From: Lacicoccus qingdaonensis
Lineage (GTDB): Bacteria > Bacillota > Bacilli > Staphylococcales > Salinicoccaceae
Assembly (NCBI RefSeq): GCF_900101075.1
Contig: NZ_FNFY01000002.1
Span: 1 to 64,000, forward strand
Reading direction: 5' to 3'
DNA length: 64,000 nucleotides
This document shows positions 37,534 to 46,950 of this stretch, one piece after another (position 1 is the first letter of the stretch; each line of letters begins with the position of its first letter). The notes under the pieces are model-generated. The model worked only from the letters and a program-made list of their open reading frames with translations. It did not search any database and was not told where the DNA came from. Both the position numbers and the translations under genes were made by a program.

Positions 37534-38124
37534 ATGTTCATCGCAATCACACATTATAAATCACTCGATTCAAAAGATATCAATCATTTTATGAGCATCG
37601 CACCCCATATAGACTACCTGCTCATCCGCACACCGATGTCATACAGTGAATCCGCCGCATTCGTCGACAATCTGATCCGATCAGAATTCCCAAGAAATAA
37701 AATCCTTATCCACACGAGAACGGACCTGCTGGAAGAGTTCGGCCTCTCAGCCATCCATTTCAGGGAAAATGATGAAAATGCTTTCGACTATAAAAAACGT
37801 CACCCTGAAGTTTCCGTCAGCATGTCCACCCACTCTGCTCTGTCAGTAAAAAACGCACAGTCAAACGGACTTGATTTTGTGCTATTCGGTCACATTTTTG
37901 AAACAGCTTCAAAGAGGGACCGCCCGCCCCGCCGGGAACAGGAAGTTGCAGACGCACTGTCATTCGACATTCCTGTAATTGCGCTCGGCGGCATCAATGA
38001 CCGGACGATTCATGAACTGCCCGGAGGTTTCAGTGGCATTGCAGCAATTTCATTTTTTCTGAATGCAAATCCATTAATGATTGAAACGCTCAGAAAGGAG
38101 TGGAAAGGATCAAATTCGACGTAG
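37534..38124 (+). CDS. tenI: thiazole tautomerase TenI
   Basis: A 196-aa TIM-barrel of the ThiE/TenI family that aromatises the thiazole phosphate product of ThiG. Recognised by its ThiE-like plan (ILIHTRTDLL, then VSMSTHSALSVKNAQSNG, VLFGHIFETASK, and IALGGINDRTI). It lacks the ThiE substrate residues for pyrophosphate transfer as far as I can judge, and leads a thiazole operon, so TenI is preferred to ThiE. ATG 37534 has GAGGTG 5 bases upstream; the open frame begins earlier, inside the terminator. Confidence 0.85.
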   Translation: MFIAITHYKSLDSKDINHFMSIAPHIDYLLIRTPMSYSESAAFVDNLIRSEFPRNKILIHTRTDLLEEFGLSAIHFRENDENAFDYKKRHPEVSVSMSTHSALSVKNAQSNGLDFVLFGHIFETASKRDRPPRREQEVADALSFDIPVIALGGINDRTIHELPGGFSGIAAISFFLNANPLMIETLRKEWKGSNST

Positions 38125-39233
38125 TTACTGTCGGTGCCGGGGTGATAGGATTATCCATCGCGAAAGCACTGGCTAAAAACGGCTTGAAAGTTGCAGTCAT
38201 CGACCGAGATGAAAAAGAGAGGCATGCGTCTTATAAAGCAGGTGGAATGCTCGGTGCCCAAAACGAATTCTCTAACGACACCCCGTTGTTTCAATTGGCT
38301 CAAATTTCAAGAACACACTTCAAACCGTTAAGAGATGAACTGCTGGAGGACACCGGCATCGATATCCAGTACAGCGGGACAGGATTGATTAAGATGGCAG
38401 ACAGCGGTGAAGATAGTGGGATTTTAAGAAAACAATTCCGCTTTTTAAACAGCCATAATGAAAAGGTAAAAAGATTAAGTAACGATGATGTTCGTAATAT
38501 GAGTAATGATTTCATTGCGCCGAACGATCATTTCGCCATGCATATACCTGGGGACGGACAGGTGAACGCAAACAAATATACCCGCGCGCTGACGGAGTCA
38601 GCAGTCAACCATGGTGTGACCCGCATCAGTCACACGGAAGTGCGGTCGATACACCACACAGGACAAAGTTACAGACTGAGTACATCCCGGGGGGATATAG
38701 CGGCTGCCAAAGTGATTATCACAGCCGGTGCCTGGTCCCATGAATTGCTGGAGCCTTTCGGCATCAGATCTTTTATTACCGGTGTGAAAGGCGAGGTCAT
38801 GCTGCTCGGTCATCCGGATGTGCAGCTGGAAGACACGCTGTTCATGACCAATGGCTGTTATATCATCCCGAAACGAAAGAACCGGTTTTTAATCGGTGCA
38901 ACCAGTCTGTTCAATGACTTTTCGACGGGCTTTACGGAAAACGGCGGGCAATGGTTATGGGCGGAAACACTGAAACGCATCCCGATGCTGGAAGATGCGG
39001 AAGTGCTGATGAAATCGTCCGGTATACGCCCGTACACCCCGGATGAAACTCCGGTCATGGATGAAGTCAGGGATGGGCTCTTCGTTGTCGGCGGACATTA
39101 CCGTAACGGCATACTGCTCTCCCCCATCACAGGCGAGCTGATGTCCGGGTGGATTATGACAAACAGACGTCCCCGGATACTTGAGGAATTTACTATTGAA
39201 AGGATGAAGACCCATGCAATGCATCATCAATGA
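38100..39233 (+). CDS. thiO: glycine oxidase ThiO
   Basis: FAD enzyme making the iminoglycine used by ThiG for thiazole. FAD-binding VGAGVIGLSIAKALA near residue 12, and GGMLGAQNEF near 47; C-terminal VVGGHYRNGILLSPITGE near 335 is the flavin/substrate site of glycine oxidases. 377 aa. It overlaps tenI by 25 bases and thiS by 20. The GTG start (38100) abuts an AAAGGA ribosome site, unusually close; no better in-frame start is seen. Confidence 0.9.
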   Translation: MERIKFDVVTVGAGVIGLSIAKALAKNGLKVAVIDRDEKERHASYKAGGMLGAQNEFSNDTPLFQLAQISRTHFKPLRDELLEDTGIDIQYSGTGLIKMADSGEDSGILRKQFRFLNSHNEKVKRLSNDDVRNMSNDFIAPNDHFAMHIPGDGQVNANKYTRALTESAVNHGVTRISHTEVRSIHHTGQSYRLSTSRGDIAAAKVIITAGAWSHELLEPFGIRSFITGVKGEVMLLGHPDVQLEDTLFMTNGCYIIPKRKNRFLIGATSLFNDFSTGFTENGGQWLWAETLKRIPMLEDAEVLMKSSGIRPYTPDETPVMDEVRDGLFVVGGHYRNGILLSPITGELMSGWIMTNRRPRILEEFTIERMKTHAMHHQ

Positions 39234-39414
39234 TGAAAAATATACGTTTGATGAAGAGTTACCGGTTTCAAAGTTGCTCGAGCATATGAATATTGACTCA
39301 GAACGTATCGTAGTGGAACATAACGGCGAACTGCTCAGAAAGAAATCATTTGACCACCACCTGGTGAGAAGTGATGACAGACTTGAATTATTAGAATTTG
39401 TTGGAGGCGGATAA
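39214..39414 (+). CDS. thiS: sulfur carrier protein ThiS
   Basis: 66-aa ubiquitin-like carrier ending in the required VGGG, where the terminal Gly is adenylated by ThiF and then thiocarboxylated. [16 protein letters not shown] and [15 protein letters not shown] are typical. Starts inside the end of thiO and ends 1 base before thiG. Confidence 0.93.
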   Translation: MQCIINDEKYTFDEELPVSKLLEHMNIDSERIVVEHNGELLRKKSFDHHLVRSDDRLELLEFVGGG

Positions 39415-39415
39415 A

Positions 39416-40183
39416 ATGTTTAAAATAGGGAATTTTGAATTTGACTCAAGATTGTTTCTCGGTACAGGGAAGTTTTCCGATGAAAATACACAGACAAAAG
39501 CGATCATGGCGTCAGAGACAGAAGTGCTGACTTTCGCAGTGAGACGCATGAATTTATATGATAAAGATTTGCCGAATCCACTTGCGAACATCGATTTGAA
39601 AAATTATGTCACCTTCCCGAATACAGCCGGTGCAACGACAGTCGAAGAGACGGTGCGCATCGCCGAGATCGCAAATCACGCCGGCGTGTGCGATATGATC
39701 AAGGTGGAAGTGATTGGTGATGACAGGACACTGCTCCCCGACCCGATCGCAACGTATGAAGCCTGTGAAATACTGCTCGACAAAGGCTACACTGTATGCC
39801 CTTATATTTCCAATGATGTTGTACTCGCTAAAAAACTGGAAGAACTCGGTGTTCATGCCGTCATGCCTCTCGCCTCCCCGATCGGGACCGGACGCGGCAT
39901 CAATAACCCGCTCAATCTGAGATATATTATCGAGCAGGCGAATATCCCAGTCATTGTCGATGCGGGAATCGGCTCACCGAAAGATGTCTGTTATGCGATG
40001 GAGCTTGGTGCGGACGCCATACTTCTGAATACCGCAATATCAGGAGCGGAAGACCCTGTCAAAATGGCACAGGCGATGAAGCTCGGCATTGAAGCGGGCA
40101 TGCTCAGCAATCAGGCCGGCCGCATACCTGTCAGATATACAGCACAGGCCTCGAGCCCAGCTGAAGGTTTGGGATTCCTGTGA
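39416..40183 (+). CDS. thiG: thiazole synthase ThiG
   Basis: TIM-barrel of 255 aa joining iminoglycine, DXP and ThiS thiocarboxylate. GTGKFSDE near residue 16, FAVRRMNL near 42, and [15 protein letters not shown] near 100, whose Lys forms the DXP Schiff base. [15 protein letters not shown] and [11 protein letters not shown] line the phosphate site. ATG 39416 has GGAGGCGG upstream. The stop overlaps the thiF start. Confidence 0.95.
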   Translation: MFKIGNFEFDSRLFLGTGKFSDENTQTKAIMASETEVLTFAVRRMNLYDKDLPNPLANIDLKNYVTFPNTAGATTVEETVRIAEIANHAGVCDMIKVEVIGDDRTLLPDPIATYEACEILLDKGYTVCPYISNDVVLAKKLEELGVHAVMPLASPIGTGRGINNPLNLRYIIEQANIPVIVDAGIGSPKDVCYAMELGADAILLNTAISGAEDPVKMAQAMKLGIEAGMLSNQAGRIPVRYTAQASSPAEGLGFL

Positions 40184-41190
40184 TGGACAGATACGACAGA
40201 CAGGTCAAATTTGAAGGCTTCGGCAAAGACGGCCAGCAAAATTTGAGAAATTCAAATATAATGGTCATGGGCGCCGGTGCACTCGGTACCCAGGTGTCGG
40301 AACTGCTCACACGGATGGGTGCGGGAAAGCTGATTGCGGTCGACAAGGACATCATTGAAATGACCAATCTGCACCGGCAGACTTTATACACTGAAGAAGA
40401 TGTGAAACTGATGAAGCCGAAAGTCGATGCTTTGAAAGAAAAGCTGCAGCAGATCAACTCCGAAGTTGAAATCATCACGCTGAACACTGAACTCGCCCCG
40501 CACAATATATTGAAGATTTTAAAAGAGCATAAGCCTGATATGGTCATCGACAGCATGGACCATTTTGAAATACGGTTTCTGATCAATGAAGCATGTCATA
40601 AACTGAATATCCCATGGGTATACGGGGCAGCCGTCGGCAGCAAAGGGAGCGTTTACGCGATAGACTCAAGCGGTCCTTGTCTGAAATGCCTTATGGACAC
40701 CATGCCGGCAACCGGTGAAAGCTGTGAAATCAACGGCGTCCTGCCGCCGGCCATCACCCAGACGGCAGGCATTGAAGTTTCCGAAGCCATCCGCTTTTTA
40801 TCCGGCAAAGGATTCTCGAAAAAACTGAATACCATCGACACTTTCGGCATGAATTATAAGACGATGAACATCGATGCTTTAAAAGATCATGATTGTCTCG
40901 TTTGCGGACAGCACAAGTATGAACATCTGGAGAAGGACACATTCAGACCCGTCCAGTCGAACTGCGGACGTGTGTATACACTGAGATTCGATGATGACAT
41001 CTTTCATAAGGAAATATCCGGCGAAATCATTAAACAGAACAAGTTCGTCAAGTTTATCACTTATAACGGCTATGACATGACCCTGTTCAAAGACGGCAGG
41101 ATGAATGTGCATGGACTGGATGGGCAGGATGAAGCGGAAAGATTGTATAGGGAAATTGACGGAAAACTATCAGTAAAACTAACCTTTTGA
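40183..41190 (+). CDS. thiF: ThiF/MoeB family adenylyltransferase
   Basis: E1-like enzyme of 335 aa that adenylates the ThiS C-terminus. ATP-binding MGAGALGTQVSELLTRMG near residue 28, VDKDIIEMTNLHRQTLY near 53, and zinc cysteines CLKC (near 165) and CLVC (near 243). It ends with an extra C-terminal segment of about 80 residues that may give MoaD or other specificity. Last gene of the operon; stop-start overlap with thiG implies coupling. Confidence 0.9.
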   Translation: MDRYDRQVKFEGFGKDGQQNLRNSNIMVMGAGALGTQVSELLTRMGAGKLIAVDKDIIEMTNLHRQTLYTEEDVKLMKPKVDALKEKLQQINSEVEIITLNTELAPHNILKILKEHKPDMVIDSMDHFEIRFLINEACHKLNIPWVYGAAVGSKGSVYAIDSSGPCLKCLMDTMPATGESCEINGVLPPAITQTAGIEVSEAIRFLSGKGFSKKLNTIDTFGMNYKTMNIDALKDHDCLVCGQHKYEHLEKDTFRPVQSNCGRVYTLRFDDDIFHKEISGEIIKQNKFVKFITYNGYDMTLFKDGRMNVHGLDGQDEAERLYREIDGKLSVKLTF

Positions 41191-41199
41191 AACAAGATA

Positions 41200-41248
41200 A
41201 AACACCAAATCCTATTCCGAAAACCGGAACGGGGTTTGGTGTTTATAC
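41200..41248 (+). terminator. terminator of the thi operon
   Basis: AAACACCAAA (41200-41209) pairs with TTTGGTGTTT (41235-41244), with an inner TCCG/CGGA stem, followed by ATACTTTAATG. Confidence 0.75.
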
Positions 41249-41388
41249 TTTAATGTATAAGCAATGTGACTGATAAACTAAAGTAGACCATTTTCGCCAA
41301 ATAAAAATGGGCCACCCAACAAAAAAATAACCTGCATTATAGTATGATGAGAAAGCAATTCTTAACATACAGTCAGCAGGTGATAAAG

Positions 41389-41925
41389 GTGGACAAATGG
41401 CAAATGTATTTAAAAATTAAACAGTTCAGTGAGGATGGTTTCTCAGAAAGAAATATTGCGAAACAGTTGGGCATTTCCCGAACAACTGTCACGAAATACT
41501 TAAAGAAAGATGCAGAAGAAATGAGCGTGTGGATGGCATCGACAAAAAACAGAAAGAAAAAATTAGATGCCTATCAGACAGAGATATTAAAGTGGCTACG
41601 TCAACACCCCGATATCTCCGCCGCTATTATTTACGATCGGTTAGACGAGAAATATAAAGATTTTTCTGTCTCTGAAAGTACAATGTGCGGCTATGTGAAT
41701 GACTTAAGAGACACTTACAACATTCCAAAAACAATCGAGACAAGGGTGTATGAAGCTGTACCGGAATTACCAATGGGATTCCAGGCCCAAGTTGATTTTG
41801 GGGAGTGTTGGCAGACAAATGCCAAAGGAAAGCAAATCAAGCTGTATGTCGTGGCATTTGTATTATCGCATTCCCGTTATAAATATATGGAATGGATTGA
41901 CCGGCCCTTTCGGACGAATGGACCT
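41389..41925 (+). pseudogene. IS21-family transposase IstA, N-terminal remnant
   Basis: About 180 residues of an IstA transposase. HTH SERNIAKQLGISRTTVTKYL near residue 22; the first catalytic Asp is in QAQVDFGECW near 140; then the frame runs into the IS3-family remnant after YMEWIDRPF. The first element half begins near 41265-41330, where short repeats such as AGTAGACCATTTT and AAATGGGCCA look like IS21 end repeats. GTG 41389 with AGGTG upstream is the likely start. Confidence 0.8.
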
Positions 41926-41928
41926 CTG

Positions 41929-42378
41929 TCAAGACATAGCCCAGCCAATCACACGTCTGGAAAATAAGTCCATCACCGTCGCCAGATAGAGCCAGCCCGC
42001 CTTCGTATGGACATAGGTGATGTCTGAGGCCCAGACTTCGCCGCGCCCACGGACTGTGAAGTTCTGATTCAGAAGGTTGGGGTACACGGGCAGATTGTGT
42101 TTTGAATGCGTCGTGGCCTTATATTTCTTTGCCGTGATGGAACGAATGTCCATCTCTTTCATGTAGCGGGTCACAGTCCGTTCGGAAATGACGACACCTT
42201 CTTGTCGCAACAAGGCGGTGATTTTAGGGCTGCCATACCGTGATTTGGACTGTTTGTGAAGCCGTCTGATTTTTCCTTTGATGATTGCTTTTCGTTGCTT
42301 CTGTGGCGGTTCGGTCTGCTTCAGCCACTGGTAAAATCCACTTCTGGACACACCGAGGGTTTTGCACATCTTTGACAC
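41929..42378 (-). pseudogene. IS3 transposase orfB, C-terminally truncated
   Basis: 150 residues of the DDE transposase. Present: HTH_21 (SGFYQWLKQ, YGSPKITALL) and the first catalytic Asp in WASDITYVHTKAGWLYL. Missing: the second Asp and Glu, because the frame ends at GWAMS in IS21 sequence. It cannot be active. Confidence 0.85.
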
Positions 42379-42416
42379 ACTGAATTCGTGCCGGTGGTTG
42401 ACGATGAAGGTGTAAA

Positions 42417-42719
42417 TTACTTCTGGTCGTTGGTAAAGATGCGCATAGCCTTTTTTAATATCTTATTCTCTTCTTCTAAATCTCTCAGTCTTTTCTGTAA
42501 ATCCTTATCCGCCTGTTTTTCCTGACTCAAATTGCCGCTGCCAACAAACGATTCCGTCCCATTATCCTTATAGTCACGGACCCAATTTCCTACTGTGCTT
42601 TTCGCAATATCCAGTTCCCGGGATACTGCGGCAATTGATTTTCCAGAATCAATCACTAAACTCACTGCTTCTTCTTTAACATGTTTATCATAATTGTTGC
42701 CTCTGGACATAATGGACAC
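42417..42719 (-). CDS. IS3 transposase orfA
   Basis: 100-aa orfA: an N-terminal helix-turn-helix (KSIAAVSRELDIAKSTVGNWV, about residues 28-48) and a leucine-zipper-like coiled coil (LQKRLRDLEEENKILKKA). It binds the element ends. It is probably complete, but orfB is broken. Confidence 0.85.
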   Translation of the reverse strand: MSIMSRGNNYDKHVKEEAVSLVIDSGKSIAAVSRELDIAKSTVGNWVRDYKDNGTESFVGSGNLSQEKQADKDLQKRLRDLEEENKILKKAMRIFTNDQK

Positions 42720-42787
42720 CTTCCGTAAATTGATATCTTACTATATACTATTCGTCCGCATTTACTGTGTCCATTTTCTAGTCTAAC

Positions 42788-42901
42788 TTCACACACATCA
42801 AACCGTTGGATGATGCGGTCAGTAGTGTGCTGGAGATTCAGCCCCCTGTCCGAGCGATTGAGACCTATCTGCCGGTGCTGGGCGGTGTGGGTAACGAATG
42901 A
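42788..42901 (+). pseudogene. IS21 IstA, C-terminal remnant
   Basis: 37 residues in frame to a TGA at 42899-42901 (reading FTHIKPLDDAVSSVLEIQPP and ending VLGGVGNE), the tail of an IstA. It resumes directly after the IS3 end, so the middle of istA was lost when or after IS3 inserted. Confidence 0.65.
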
Positions 42902-42927
42902 GCATCTGAACAGAACTCCAAGACCGT

Positions 42928-43195
42928 ATGAAGACCGTCCGGCTTGTGGAAGCGTCCAAAGCGTTGCCCGAGCTGGTCAAAAAAGCAGAGACAGAGGAAT
43001 TATCGTATAGCCAATTTCTACTTTCAGTGATGACATATGAGCAACAACGCCGGGGAGAAAAAAAGATTGAGCAACGGTTGAAATGGGCGATGTTTCCAGT
43101 CTATCAGACATTGGCAGACTTCTCACTTCAAGAACAGACCACATTGAAGAAACAGTCATTCAATCAATTGGCAGATCTGGCCTGGCTGGATCAGC
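42928..43195 (+). pseudogene. IS21 IstB, N-terminal remnant
   Basis: About 90 residues of the IstB helper ATPase: LSYSQFLLSVMTYEQQRR and RLKWAMFPVYQTLADF are the N-terminal domain. It stops before the P-loop, at ADLAWLDQLK, where it is joined to the hsdR remnant. The junction position is approximate. Confidence 0.75.
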
Positions 43196-43578
43196 TGAAA
43201 GTCATTGTTTTCAGGCACCTTGAAATCAAAGATGTTGATGAGATCGACTAACGTTTCGCCCTCTGCATTATAGTGTTCCACTTCAATACCGTTGGTCATA
43301 TACTCATGAAATATGCTGTTATTTTCAATTAAACTCGGTGATTGCTCGACTGAAATCATATGAATGGCTTGTTGGATGGCTTCACCTACGACATCCGGAT
43401 TGATTTTCCTCAATGCTGCACCGAGTCGTTGATCCAGTATGATATCTTCATAGTGGTCCCGTTCCGATGCCACACCGACATGACTGATATCATTACCGTG
43501 TCTGATTTCATAGCCCAGTTCTTCCAACCATTCCATGGACAGATGTTCCAAATCATCTTCACTGAAGAAGTTCTGCAT
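43196..43578 (-). pseudogene. type I restriction HsdR, N-terminal remnant
   Basis: About 125 residues of the head of a type I restriction endonuclease subunit (EDDLEHLSMEWLEELGYEI, then DQRLGAALRKINPDV, and FDFKVPENNDFQ, the start of the PD-D/ExK nuclease domain). The rest, with nuclease and helicase motifs, is gone: the frame runs into IS21 istB and stops. Its start still overlaps the hsdS tail by 20 bases, as in natural hsdS-hsdR operons. GGAGGTG upstream supports the start. Confidence 0.88.
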
Positions 43579-43748
43579 GGTTTTTCACCTCCATATCATC
43601 TGTTAGTTCGATTTCTCCCGACATTAGTTTTGGGAGAAGTGTGTCTCTTAAAGACGCGAGGTTATTATTTTCTTTTCCAAGTAGTAAAATTTGAGTATAG
43701 AAACTATTGAGTACATTGTTAAACTGCTTTAATATCCTAAAAAGATCT
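43559..43748 (-). pseudogene. type I specificity HsdS, C-terminal remnant
   Basis: Reading frame found by eye, upstream of and overlapping hsdR: from about 43748 it reads LKQFNNVLNSFYTQILLLGK, then SLRDTLLPKLMSGEIELTDD and ends at a TGA (43559-43561). LRDxLLPKLMSGEI is the classic C-terminal signature of HsdS. A TAA lies in frame just upstream, so only the tail remains. It abuts the helicase stop by 10 bases, marking a recombination junction. Confidence 0.85.
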
Positions 43749-43757
43749 TATATAAAG

Positions 43758-46700
43758 TCAAATTAACTCACTAGAATACTGTTTGATCGCCCTCCCTTCA
43801 ACCTCATAAACAAACAACCTCTCTTTAAACTCTTCATAATCATCCACCACTATATGCTCTCTCAACTGATATACATTTGGTGTCACAATTATAAACCTGA
43901 GTTCCCCATCTAGATCTTCACTAATAAAATCAACCAGACCGAAAGCGGCCTGTGCCCTAACATTTAATCGTCCTTCTCCAAGCTCATAATCCTCTATGAA
44001 TTCTTTGTATCTCTCAGGTATTATTCGACCTGTTTCATGTCCGGCAGGTACTGCCCTAAACTGTGCAATTCTTTTCACAGGCTGGAGTTGGATCGAGCGT
44101 TGACGTTCTATTTCCTGCAGCCTTTGTTTACTTCGTTGTTCCATTTCTTCTATCTGAGTATAAGTTTGGTTGAGCAATGCACTATTTTTGCCATCAGTGT
44201 TTTCTGCTTGGTATTTTTTTAGCCTATTTTGAAGAGTAGTCATCTGATCTTCAAAGGATTTTCTTAAAAATATCTTCCTTCTATCTGCATATGACTCACG
44301 TTTCCGTTGAGCAGTTCTTAAAAGCTTTCTTGAATCTCTTATCACATGGCGGCGTATATCTGGTTCTTCTTCAGAGTACTCTTCTAAAATTTCCATCTTA
44401 TACTTAAATAATATATAAGGTGAAATATCAACATAATCTTCTGATGAAAGTTTGCCTGTGAGTATGAGCCGTTGCTCTAATTCGTTGCCATTGCCATCTA
44501 CAATTGTTATTTGATTCAGCTCCATGATCATTTCTTCTGGAACTGGCAACTTCACTTCATATAGAGGCATCACTGTCTGTTGCACTTCCTTAGAAGTGAG
44601 TTTCATAACAGTATTGAATAAAGGATGGTCATTTTCCATCATGGCAATCTCATCACTATTTTGAGATTGCTTCAGTGAAAATCGGATAGTATCTTCGAAA
44701 TTGAACATCAACTTATTGTCCTTTGCAAAATCTCGAAGCCGTTTGGGTAAATGATCAATACGCGCTAAAGAGTTATCATTGGTAATGGTCATTCTCGCTC
44801 TGGTCTCTTTTAATCCATCAATAACAAATTGACCATAAAAACGTGCAGGGATACTGTTTATAAGAACTTCGTCAAAGGATCTTTTGGCACCCGGTAAATT
44901 GAAGTTGTTGTCCATACGTTCTTTTTCAGTTAATTCGAGAAGACGTTTATGTTCTTCTGACAACGTCTTCTCCATACTGGCAATAATCTCATCCAGGTCC
45001 TGTCTTCCCATTATTGCCTGTTCCATGACACTTGGCAGATCTGCTTCACGATCTTCAAGGACTTCTCCAACAAAGTCATAGACATTATCCTGACCGAGAT
45101 CTTCCTGCATCTGTTCCATCTTTGTAAGCAAGCGTACCAGTACATCTCCCTCTCGAGTATTTGTAGCAACAAGGTTAAAAACAAATACTTCATTTTTCTG
45201 ACCAATTCTATGTATCCGCCCCATTCTCTGCTCCAAACGGTTCGGATTCCAGGGGATATCGTAATTGATCATCTGGTTACAGAACTGAAGGTTAATAGAT
45301 TCTCCACCTGCATCTGTCGCCAACATAATTTGCAGTTCATTTCGGAACTTTTCCACTTCCTGCTGTCTGCGATCCATTGAATAGTCTCCAATGATTTTTG
45401 CGATGCTCGATACATAGGCACTCAATTGCTTCTCTAAAAAATTCAAAGTATCCTTTGATTCAGTGAAAATTAATATTTTTTCTCCTTTAGCGAGCAGACC
45501 ACTTGCTCCAAACAGTGTTTTTTCGAGTTCCATGAATTTCTTCTCATTCTCACTATGGCGAATGACATTGGCTTTACGGATTAATTTCCCCAACACTTGA
45601 ATTTCTGTACGCAATGCATCATAATCAAGCGCTTCAAACTCCCCTTCCGCATAAGCTTCGAGCAACTCCTGATCCTCCAAAGCACTTTCTTCATACTCTT
45701 CATAGTCCAGCAGCTTCTGTTGTATTTTCTCACCAGTCAACAATACATGCTCCAACTTATCTTTTCTTCTGGATAGAGAACAGTAGATTGCTTCTACTGA
45801 TGAACTCAAACGCCTTTGCAGAATCATCATTGCAAATGCAACATTTGAATTGCTGTTCTGCTTGGCACGGTTGAAATGGTCCCTGACATACTCAGTCACA
45901 GATTCATATAATTCAATTTCTGCCGGACTCAAATCAAATCCTAATGTTTTGGTAGTACGTTTTGGAAAAAGTGGTGTACCATCAAATTGCACCATTTTCT
46001 CTTTCAAACGCCGTATAATATAAGGATTACTTTTTTCGAATATCAAAGCGTCCTTATTCAAGTTTGAAAAAATATCATGATCGATCAAACTCATCAGGTG
46101 TCTGAAGTTTTCCTTGTCTCCTTTATGAGGTGTAGCTGTTAGCAATAAAGTATTCTCGGTATGTCGTAACAAGTTCTCGCCCAACTGGAACATTTTAGTA
46201 CGTTTCACTTTACGTTTCTTTCGACCCACAGTATAGGCAGCCATTTTATGCGCTTCATCTACAATTACAAGATCGAAGTGCGCATTTAATATCATGCTTT
46301 TAACATCATCCCGTACTGCCCAGTACATAGAAGCCACCACTTGGTCATGAATATCGAAAGGATTAATTTCACCACTGCTATTTAAATATTCTCGGGTGAT
46401 AATCAAAAAGTCTTCATCAAACTTCTCTTTGAGCTCTGTCTGCCACTGCTTCAATACAAGAGGAGGAACGAGGATCAAAATTTTGCGCACTGTATTTCGA
46501 GCTTTCATTTCACGAATCAGCATTCCAGACATAATTGTTTTTCCTGCCCCAGGATCATCCGCCAGTAGATATCTGACTTGAGGTGTTTGAATCATTTTTT
46601 CATACACTGCTTCTATCTGGTGTGGGAGTGGCATCATATTTCTGTTTCCACGCGCCCTGGCTTGAGAATATTCTTTTTCAGTCTTTAACACATAATACTG

Positions 46701-46925
46701 CAGATAATGCTGAAAATGATCCTTCAATTTTACAGTTGAAGTTTTACCTGTGTACTGTTCAATTTCTCCGAATTGATAGGTCTCCAGATAGTTTTCAAAA
46801 AATTGATTAGACTCACGCCCCACAGCTTCTACTAAAAACAGTCCGTCTTCCAATGGTTCTACATGCTTGACCAGTACAGTTTCCGGCCAGAAAGCCGCAC
46901 CAACTATATCTCCTTTTTTCAACAT
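43758..46925 (-). CDS. SNF2-family helicase, DrmD/BrxHII-like
   Basis: About 1055 aa. An N-terminal SF2 ATPase core: LPHQIEAVYEKM, Walker A LLADDPGAGKT near residue 130, DEAH box VIVDEAHKMA near 232, TATPHKGDKENF, and the C-terminal RecA lobe with DAGGESINLQFCNQ and QRMGRIHRIGQ near 560-585. The last 450 residues are largely helical and coiled. It most resembles DISARM DrmD and the BREX BrxHII helicases. It follows pglZ in the same direction, in the position where brxL is found in type 1 BREX. I choose ATG 46925 because GGGAG is 4 bases upstream. Confidence 0.85.
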   Translation of the reverse strand: MLKKGDIVGAAFWPETVLVKHVEPLEDGLFLVEAVGRESNQFFENYLETYQFGEIEQYTGKTSTVKLKDHFQHYLQYYVLKTEKEYSQARARGNRNMMPLPHQIEAVYEKMIQTPQVRYLLADDPGAGKTIMSGMLIREMKARNTVRKILILVPPLVLKQWQTELKEKFDEDFLIITREYLNSSGEINPFDIHDQVVASMYWAVRDDVKSMILNAHFDLVIVDEAHKMAAYTVGRKKRKVKRTKMFQLGENLLRHTENTLLLTATPHKGDKENFRHLMSLIDHDIFSNLNKDALIFEKSNPYIIRRLKEKMVQFDGTPLFPKRTTKTLGFDLSPAEIELYESVTEYVRDHFNRAKQNSNSNVAFAMMILQRRLSSSVEAIYCSLSRRKDKLEHVLLTGEKIQQKLLDYEEYEESALEDQELLEAYAEGEFEALDYDALRTEIQVLGKLIRKANVIRHSENEKKFMELEKTLFGASGLLAKGEKILIFTESKDTLNFLEKQLSAYVSSIAKIIGDYSMDRRQQEVEKFRNELQIMLATDAGGESINLQFCNQMINYDIPWNPNRLEQRMGRIHRIGQKNEVFVFNLVATNTREGDVLVRLLTKMEQMQEDLGQDNVYDFVGEVLEDREADLPSVMEQAIMGRQDLDEIIASMEKTLSEEHKRLLELTEKERMDNNFNLPGAKRSFDEVLINSIPARFYGQFVIDGLKETRARMTITNDNSLARIDHLPKRLRDFAKDNKLMFNFEDTIRFSLKQSQNSDEIAMMENDHPLFNTVMKLTSKEVQQTVMPLYEVKLPVPEEMIMELNQITIVDGNGNELEQRLILTGKLSSEDYVDISPYILFKYKMEILEEYSEEEPDIRRHVIRDSRKLLRTAQRKRESYADRRKIFLRKSFEDQMTTLQNRLKKYQAENTDGKNSALLNQTYTQIEEMEQRSKQRLQEIERQRSIQLQPVKRIAQFRAVPAGHETGRIIPERYKEFIEDYELGEGRLNVRAQAAFGLVDFISEDLDGELRFIIVTPNVYQLREHIVVDDYEEFKERLFVYEVEGRAIKQYSSELI

Positions 46926-46950
46926 GCGACTCCCGCCTTTCACTCATCAT

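Larger units (their letters stand above)
41926..42785 (-). mobile_element. truncated IS3-family insertion sequence
   Basis: An IS3-family element (IS150-like type) on the minus strand with one end lost. orfA is complete and orfB is truncated. The intact right end is near 42785, where TTAGACTAGAAAATGGACAC is read on the minus strand. A slippery A6G lies at 42450-42456 between the frames for the usual programmed frameshift. It sits inside the IS21 remnant and replaced its middle part. Confidence 0.8.

Noticed and set aside
43360-43710. 116-aa plus-strand frame over hsdR/hsdS remnants
   Set aside because: Shadow of the HsdR and HsdS fragments, which are recognisable by motif on the minus strand.
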